From Paramecium sonneborni (lineage: Eukaryota; Ciliophora; Oligohymenophorea; Peniculida; Parameciidae): DNA of 64,000 bases. Under the pieces are notes generated by a model. It did not search any database. It was not told where the DNA came from and worked only from the letters and a program-made list of their open reading frames with translations. The DNA lies in assembly GCA_905182985.1 (NCBI GenBank), contig CAJJDN010000045.1, forward strand, positions 52,673 to 116,672, in the 5' to 3' direction. This document shows, one piece after another, positions 58,569 through 64,000 of this stretch (position 1 is its first letter; every line of letters starts with the position of its first letter). The position numbers were made by a program, and so were the translations under genes.

Positions 58569-58649
58569 TTTTATTAGTCTCTTTTTGTAAATATATATAT
58601 AATTTAAAATAAAAAAATCTAGCTAATTCTATTATAATATAAATAACGA

Positions 58650-61489
58650 TCAATTCCATCTTATGCCAAGTGCTTTCATATATTCTATTCCTTTGTTTAT
58701 GTTTGTTTCTGATTAAAACTTAGATTCAATATTTTTTATCTCATTAAATCCTTAATCAAACTTATTCAAAAACCCATCGTTCGTTGAAACCAATGGATCG
58801 TATAATTAGTTTTAGACTCCTTATAAATAAGAAATGCATAACTATCTTTAACTTCTTATAATTGAATAATAGGAGAACGCAGAAAAGAATTTACCATGCT
58901 AAGTTGTCTAACCATTTATTCTTTCAAAATGTTAACGTCCTCCGTTGTACCTTTTGAAATTTGGTTTTATTTCAATTTCCTAGATGGCATAAAACTAAAT
59001 TATTAATATCAATCAATTACAAGTTTTTATGGCATTTCTTTCATAAATCCTCCTATATAATCAATAAAATTATTCAATTCTTTTTTAATTACTTCTGGAT
59101 TATATCTTTTATTAATTTCTTCAAGTCTATTATCATTTTAAATCTATAAAAATGCTTAAATAACATTTTAATTTTTTGGTTGATTTTTACCAAGTTAATA
59201 TTCTTTAATATAATCATAAAAATCATTTGATTAATCATTACTCATAGCTTTTACAAAATCTATAAAATTTCTAATACCTTCATTTTAAATTTGTTAATTC
59301 TCAATTAATTTTATTAAATACTGTTTAAAATCGTAATTTTCTTCTATAATATATTAATCTCTAAATTAGAAATCAAAAATATCTTCAGCTTTTTTTTCGC
59401 GTAATTCTTTCACAAATTTTTTCATGAAATCTTAAGAAATAAGAGTAGCCAAACAATTATCAATTGCTGTCTCTTTCATTAGTAATTCTTCATTATCTTA
59501 TTTTTTGCATTATTTTATACCAAAAATTTTACCTTCAAATATTTTTCTTGTAGGACATTAAAGGCATTTAAAAAAAAAATATTAATCTAAAGATTAATCA
59601 GTTGATTGAACTGGAGTTTAACAGTGTATACCTGTTATATTACCAATGTGAATAAGGTCAGCAATTTATCTATAATCCTAATCACTAATATTATATAATG
59701 TAGCCTCTGCCCTTTTATTAAGTTTAACTTAATATAATCTAAAATCTACTTTTTTGCATTATGCCTATTTATTTTATAGAAATTTTTCTGGATTCTCCTT
59801 TTATAACATCATTGTCTCAATTGCAAATTCAATATTGCTAAAATATTCTCTTGGGACTTATTCTACTAATCTTTATATTCTAAATTAATAAACAGGAACT
59901 ATCGCTTAATTTTATAATGCAGCAAGCTCTTAGTCTTTTTCTAACATTTTACGATCACTCTCATTTATTTAATTTAACAGTTTTAGTCTCTCTGCTATGG
60001 CATCGTCTTCTATCTTTTGTTTTTCTTATATAATTCTGCATAATTCTTAATTTAATCTTTCAATCTCTTTTTCTGCATTTTTCTCTTTCTCTTATTAGAA
60101 TTCTAACTGATATTTATTCTAATTATCTTGGTTTTTTAATAATTTTTCAATTTATTATTTTTATTATTCTAATTGTTTATCTTTTTAAATTAAATATTAA
60201 TTTTATTCATCTTATATTTATTCTAGACTTTGATATAAAGAATCTATTTTAATCTTTAAATCTCTATTTTCAGATTACTAACTATTTAAATTAGCCTCTA
60301 ATTATTATATTCTTAACTAAAGAATTTCATTTTCTTATTTTAATTTATCTTCATCACTTTAGTTTTAATTAAATTATCTTGCTAAAGTTTAATTTTAATA
60401 AACTTATACAAAATTTTCCTAATAAGTCATTTCTCTTTTTAAGCCTTCCTTTAGCTGTTTATTATTTTTTTTGTAATTTTTCAACTATTGTTCCAATTCT
60501 TCTATTGTATTACACTTATCTTCATATTACTTTTTTTAATTTTGAAGTTCTTTTTAATATTCATTTTAAGAATTCAATATCTCCCTTTTTAATTTTGCAA
60601 CATTAAATTCCAAATTATATTTTTCTGATTACAATTAATTAATATCATTTTATTTTTATTTCAAATCGTTTTCTGATGTTTCAATTATTTTTTTTTATTT
60701 CCCAAAGTCTTCCTTAAATTATATTTTTTCTAATTGATTTTAATTTAATTTATACTCTACTTTGCCTTAATATTATTTCCATTATTACATAACATTATAA
60801 GTTTGTTGTTAATATTATTGAAATTATATTCTAACTTATTGTGAACTTTATTTTTCTTACCACAAAATCATTCTATAATTTTCTATTTCTTCTACTTTTC
60901 TTTAATATTTATTTAGCATATCTTATTTATTTGCATCTTATGCAGAATTATTTTATTGCAAATCTTTTTCTAAAGATTAAATTTATTATATCTAATATTT
61001 CATTTATTCTTGTGCTCTCTTTAAATCTTGTTCAACTGATCTCAATTTATCCTCAATTTCCTTACAAGTCATATCTGATTGACTTTTAACTTATTAGATT
61101 TCTTTGAATTTTGCATCTAAAAGAATTTTTAAATTTTAAATCTCTTCCTTTAATTTTTCATTTTCTTCATTTTATTTCTTTATTTCCTTCTCAGCTATTT
61201 CAATTGTACTAATCACCTACTGAATGTGAAATAATTTATATTGTTTTTTTGGATCTAATCTTTTCATTTAAATAGATAATTACTTATGATAAAACTTGCT
61301 TAGAACTTTTTTCTCTTTTAACTCGCATAATGCAATAAATTCTTCAGGCCACTCTAATTTCAACTCTAAATACTTTAGTCTAATATTACCTTTACAAATA
61401 TTTCTGTAATAAATTTAATCTTAATCTTCAGTATTGATTTTACAAAATCGATTGCTTCCATCTGGAAGTAGAAAATTAATTTATAACAT
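58650..61489 (-). CDS. Coiled-coil protein with C-terminal degenerate alpha-kinase lobe (937 aa)
   Basis: ATG 61489 to TGA 58650-58652 with a single 26-nt intron near 58980; exactly 938 codons. Residues 1-110 are globular (LLPDGSNRFCKINTED, LELKLEWPEEFIAL); residues 110-520 are Gln-rich coiled coil, mostly TAA/TAG Gln. A two-CxxC-like cluster (FKCLKCPTRK and IKQCKKQ) follows near residue 640. The C-terminus matches the alpha-kinase C-lobe: EIEIKPNFKRYNGG, FFSAFSYYSI and LCISYLQGVQNQLYDP, the last aligned with LLVLDLQGVGxxxTDP of TRPM7/eEF2K-type kinases but lacking the Asp. I find no alpha-kinase N-lobe. Probably a non-catalytic scaffold. Confidence 0.75.
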
Positions 61490-61773
61490 TAATAGATAAT
61501 GGAAAATTTTCTGAATTTGCAAAATATAAATTTTTAAATTGCTAATTCTATTAATAATATATTATTCGATTAATTTATTCAAATTATAGGAGACTTACCA
61601 TAATTAAAATTAAGACTTTTCTGGTCTATGAATTAATAGTATGATTAAGTATTTTTAAATTAAAGATGAATTATATAAATTATTGAATATCCTATTTAAT
61701 TTTTATTACGATCTAAAATGATTTAAAAAATTAAAATAAAAAATAAATTATATGATTTTTTATTTATTATAAA
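61490..61773. other. Intergenic, 284 bp
   Basis: A/T-rich spacer between two minus-strand genes, nothing seen. Confidence 0.5.
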
Positions 61774-62658
61774 TCAGAATGACCTAAAATTTTTATCGAT
61801 TTTAATACAGGCATCCTCTAATAGTTTGAGTAAAGCTTCAGTTGTAGCTTCTCTTTCTCTTCTCTCAAAGCTAATGTCTTATTAGAGTTTTCCATGAACG
61901 TCTTCAATCATTCTAAAGATTTTCCCTTAAGTTTCTTCTCTAACCTTCTTCTCAACAAGTAATTAATCTGAAAATTTATTTATTTCACTATCAATTTATT
62001 CAGTTAAAGATTCTGCGGCTTCTTCTCTATAGATTGATTAAATAAAGTACCTTGATCTTCTTTCCTAATCTAATTAATTTTTGACTAATTAGACTTACTA
62101 AAGAACTTCAGCAATTTTGGCTTAACTTCTATCTTCATATTAATGAGTATTTCTTGTTATAGTGAGTGTGATTTAAGCAAATCTTTCATCTATTTATTTT
62201 TAAAGCTTAGTTTCAGCTTAACCTCTAGAGTTTCTTTCTTATTCAAAAGATAAGGCAACATTATCTGAAAGTGTTCTAAAGTCTTTTTCTTTTTTGTCAT
62301 CAAATGCCTAAATAGTTAAAATTTATACTTCTCTTTCAGATTTTTGATTGTGTGATTGATCCTATAATTTTAAGACTTAATCTTTCAAGACCTTAAATCT
62401 TTGTTCATCTTTGGGCTTCTCAGATGCTAAAACATCTTCAATGATTTTGATTCTCTCCTCTAATACTTCCCTTTTTTCAAGTTTATCTTTATCTATTCCA
62501 TTCTAGATGTGATTCCATTTATCAGAAAGTAATTTGATTCTCTATCTTGCTGGAGAATCCAAATCTTAACTGAGATAATTAATTGTAGATCTCTTGGGAC
62601 TAGACAATTAAGAGGAGGAGAGTTTTGATGTAGCAAGCTTGGATGTTGATAAGAGCAT
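61774..62658 (-). CDS. SF-assemblin family striated-fibre protein (286 aa)
   Basis: ATG 62658 to TGA 61774-61776 with a 24-nt intron (62027-62050), exact multiple of three. A Ser/Pro/Thr-rich non-helical head (TSKLSSSQLSSPKRSTINYL) precedes a rod of regular charged heptads with evenly spaced features (DKKEKDFRTLSDNV, EERFAQI-type segments, ESLTEQIDSEINKF, GKIFRMIEDVHGKL). This is the SF-assemblin layout. In Paramecium these proteins build the striated kinetodesmal rootlets attached to basal bodies, and large multigene families are known. Length is as expected for the family. Confidence 0.88.
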
Positions 62659-62865
62659 TGAAATTGATGATATTTGTAAAAATAAATTTATTTACGATTT
62701 ATTTATCATTAATAGCAATAGTATTTCAATTAGATTTATTCTAGGACTAGTTTATAAACTGCCTTTGTAATGCAATTAATTTCATTAATCTCTAAAAAAT
62801 GAAGACATAAATAGATGAATCACAAGCTTTTATCAAAATGGATAAATAATAATTATGTACTTTAT

Positions 62866-63636
62866 TCATTTCATTTTTAGAATCCAAGTACCACTGTAAG
62901 TCATATCATTTTCAAATCCATCATAATACCACTATCCACTAAAAACTCTTACTTCTTCATCAAATTCCCCCTAATAAATGAGATGTTACCATAATCCTGA
63001 TTGTCTTGCTTGCTTTTATTCTTCATAATCCTTTATAAACCAAATTTTAAGTTAATTACTAAAATCTATTATAGTGACTCCAGTACCACTCCATGCACCG
63101 TACTTATCATTTCCTAAAAGAGAAATTTAAATATATTATTCTTTCTCATTAATTTTACACATTATTTAGACATCTTCTTCTTTGTGAAGTTTTCCATTTT
63201 GTGTAAAGATTAATTCATTTTAAGATTCATTTAACATTTTACCTACCTTCCGGAATTGATTCAATAAGAGGTTGCTATTTTTTATTAAAATGGCATTATT
63301 TAAAAATTACTCCATCATTATTGTCCTTCTATTTAAAACACATCGAAATAATCTGATGACTTACTTTCTTTTCCAAATTATAAATAAGATTAACATTAAA
63401 CTTAAAACTATGCAAGTTATGCTTATTATTTAGATTATTGGCTATTCTTTCTCGATTTTACATTCTTTATAACATCGATCAAAATCATCATTATTTTTAC
63501 ATTACTCTTTGCAACTCTTCACTTTTGAAGATTCATCGAAAACATTTTGAGATTTTGATATATTGAATTCATTTCCAAATACGAATGGAAATAGTGAAAA
63601 GTAAAGAACAGATTTTATATAATCAATTTAATTCAT
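62866..63636 (-). CDS. Single-pass membrane protein with W-rich repeat-like C-terminus (256 aa)
   Basis: ATG 63636 to TGA 62866-62868, 257 codons without an intron. A signal-like N-terminus (LYFSLFPFVFGNEF), a small Cys module (CKEQCKNNDDFDRCYKEC) and a membrane span (IISITCIVLSLMLILFIIW) precede a cytoplasmic part. Its last 110 residues contain similar beta-strand-like units: YGAWSGTGVTIIDF, FDEEVRVFSGQWYYDGFE and MTYSGTWIL. No family recognised. Confidence 0.75.
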
Positions 63637-63744
63637 TATTTAAATAAAAAGGAGCAACTCTAAGTAATTTCATAAGCATGCATATCTTTAAATTCTTAAA
63701 CTTCAATCATTCAGCTTTTGATATGGTAATACTTGCAATCCAAT

Positions 63745-64000
63745 TCATTCGCAGTATCCAATTATTTTTTCATCATCTTTCTATTAGGCTATTAGGCTTT
63801 TATTCATCATTTAGAATTATAGGTATTTTGTTTAATTCAATAAGGCAACAGAATTTAATTTGTCTATATACTTAAAGGTAATTTGCAAGCGTGACCCAGA
63901 TTTTGATTAATCTAGAATCATCAATTATTCAACACCAATGATTTTAAATGTTTTATCCTCTCCAGAAATGGCTTTTAGTTTTCTATCTTTTAATTAAGTA
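63745..64000 (-). CDS. C-terminal fragment of an unknown protein, cut by the right edge
   Basis: A minus-strand frame without TGA enters from the right edge and ends at TGA 63745-63747. It encodes KAISGEDKTFKIIGVEQLM, SRLQITFKYIDKLNSVALL and a Gln/Asp/Glu tail ending IIGYCE. Start lies outside the window. No family recognised. Confidence 0.6.

Noticed and set aside
60379..61089. Plus-strand Phe/Leu-rich frames resembling membrane proteins
   Set aside because: They are antisense to the Gln/Lys coiled coil of the 58.6-61.5 kb gene, whose single-intron frame is 938 codons.
1..64000. CRISPR arrays, insertion sequences, Shine-Dalgarno sites, telomere repeats, rRNA genes
   Set aside because: None seen; the gene structure is that of a ciliate nuclear genome and no spaced short repeats or transposase motifs were found.

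Overview
The window reads as somatic (macronuclear-type) DNA of a ciliate, almost certainly Paramecium. It is very A+T-rich. Genes only stay open if TAA and TAG are read as glutamine and TGA is the sole stop. Genes are packed on both strands with short gaps, and nearly all introns are tiny (about 20-31 nt, GT...AG). For most spliced genes the intron lengths I propose bring the coding length to an exact multiple of three. A standard-code ORF search shows only fragments, so the gene models here were read directly with the ciliate code.

Layout. 1-1.4 kb: end of a large multi-pass TmcB-like membrane protein. 1.9-6.2 kb: Sec61 alpha, present three times in a mis-joined, partly chimeric assembly. 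6.3-14.5 kb: two coiled-coil proteins, a small unknown gene, a degenerate tRNA-like element, a secreted Gln/Glu-rich protein and an endosulfine-like protein with two FDSADY motifs. 15-20.5 kb: a B-box-like protein, a CHORD-like zinc protein, a coiled-coil protein, an RTE1/TMEM222 protein, a free-standing Utp12 domain, an uncertain gene and ATG8. 20.7-24.8 kb: an unknown gene, a class-3 lipase and a kinase-like MORN protein. 25-29.4 kb: a complete diaphanous-type formin. 29.5-37.3 kb: a Cache-type receptor, a putative PP1 regulator, a coiled-coil protein, a LITAF-domain protein and a second class-3 lipase. 39-43.9 kb: a second, complete TmcB-like protein (1595 aa). 44-50.9 kb: a coiled-coil protein, mitochondrial ribosomal protein bL27, the splicing factor SNW1/SKIP, a broken DIxGT-repeat gene and cytosolic aspartyl-tRNA synthetase. 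51-57.1 kb: a Cys-rich membrane protein, an unknown, a Dpy-30-like candidate, a RING/IBR-like membrane protein and a small secreted Cys-rich protein. 57.2-64 kb: a protein kinase, a coiled-coil protein ending in a degenerate alpha-kinase lobe, an SF-assemblin, a membrane protein and a gene running off the right edge.

The genes are unrelated housekeeping, cytoskeletal, signalling and secretory genes, as expected for a compact ciliate chromosome; I see no operon-like system, mobile element or CRISPR array. Four single-N joints (3331, 12106, 21708, 34510) each separate two copies of the same 1.0-1.4 kb sequence. They are best explained as un-merged contig ends, so the duplicated gene pieces should be counted once.
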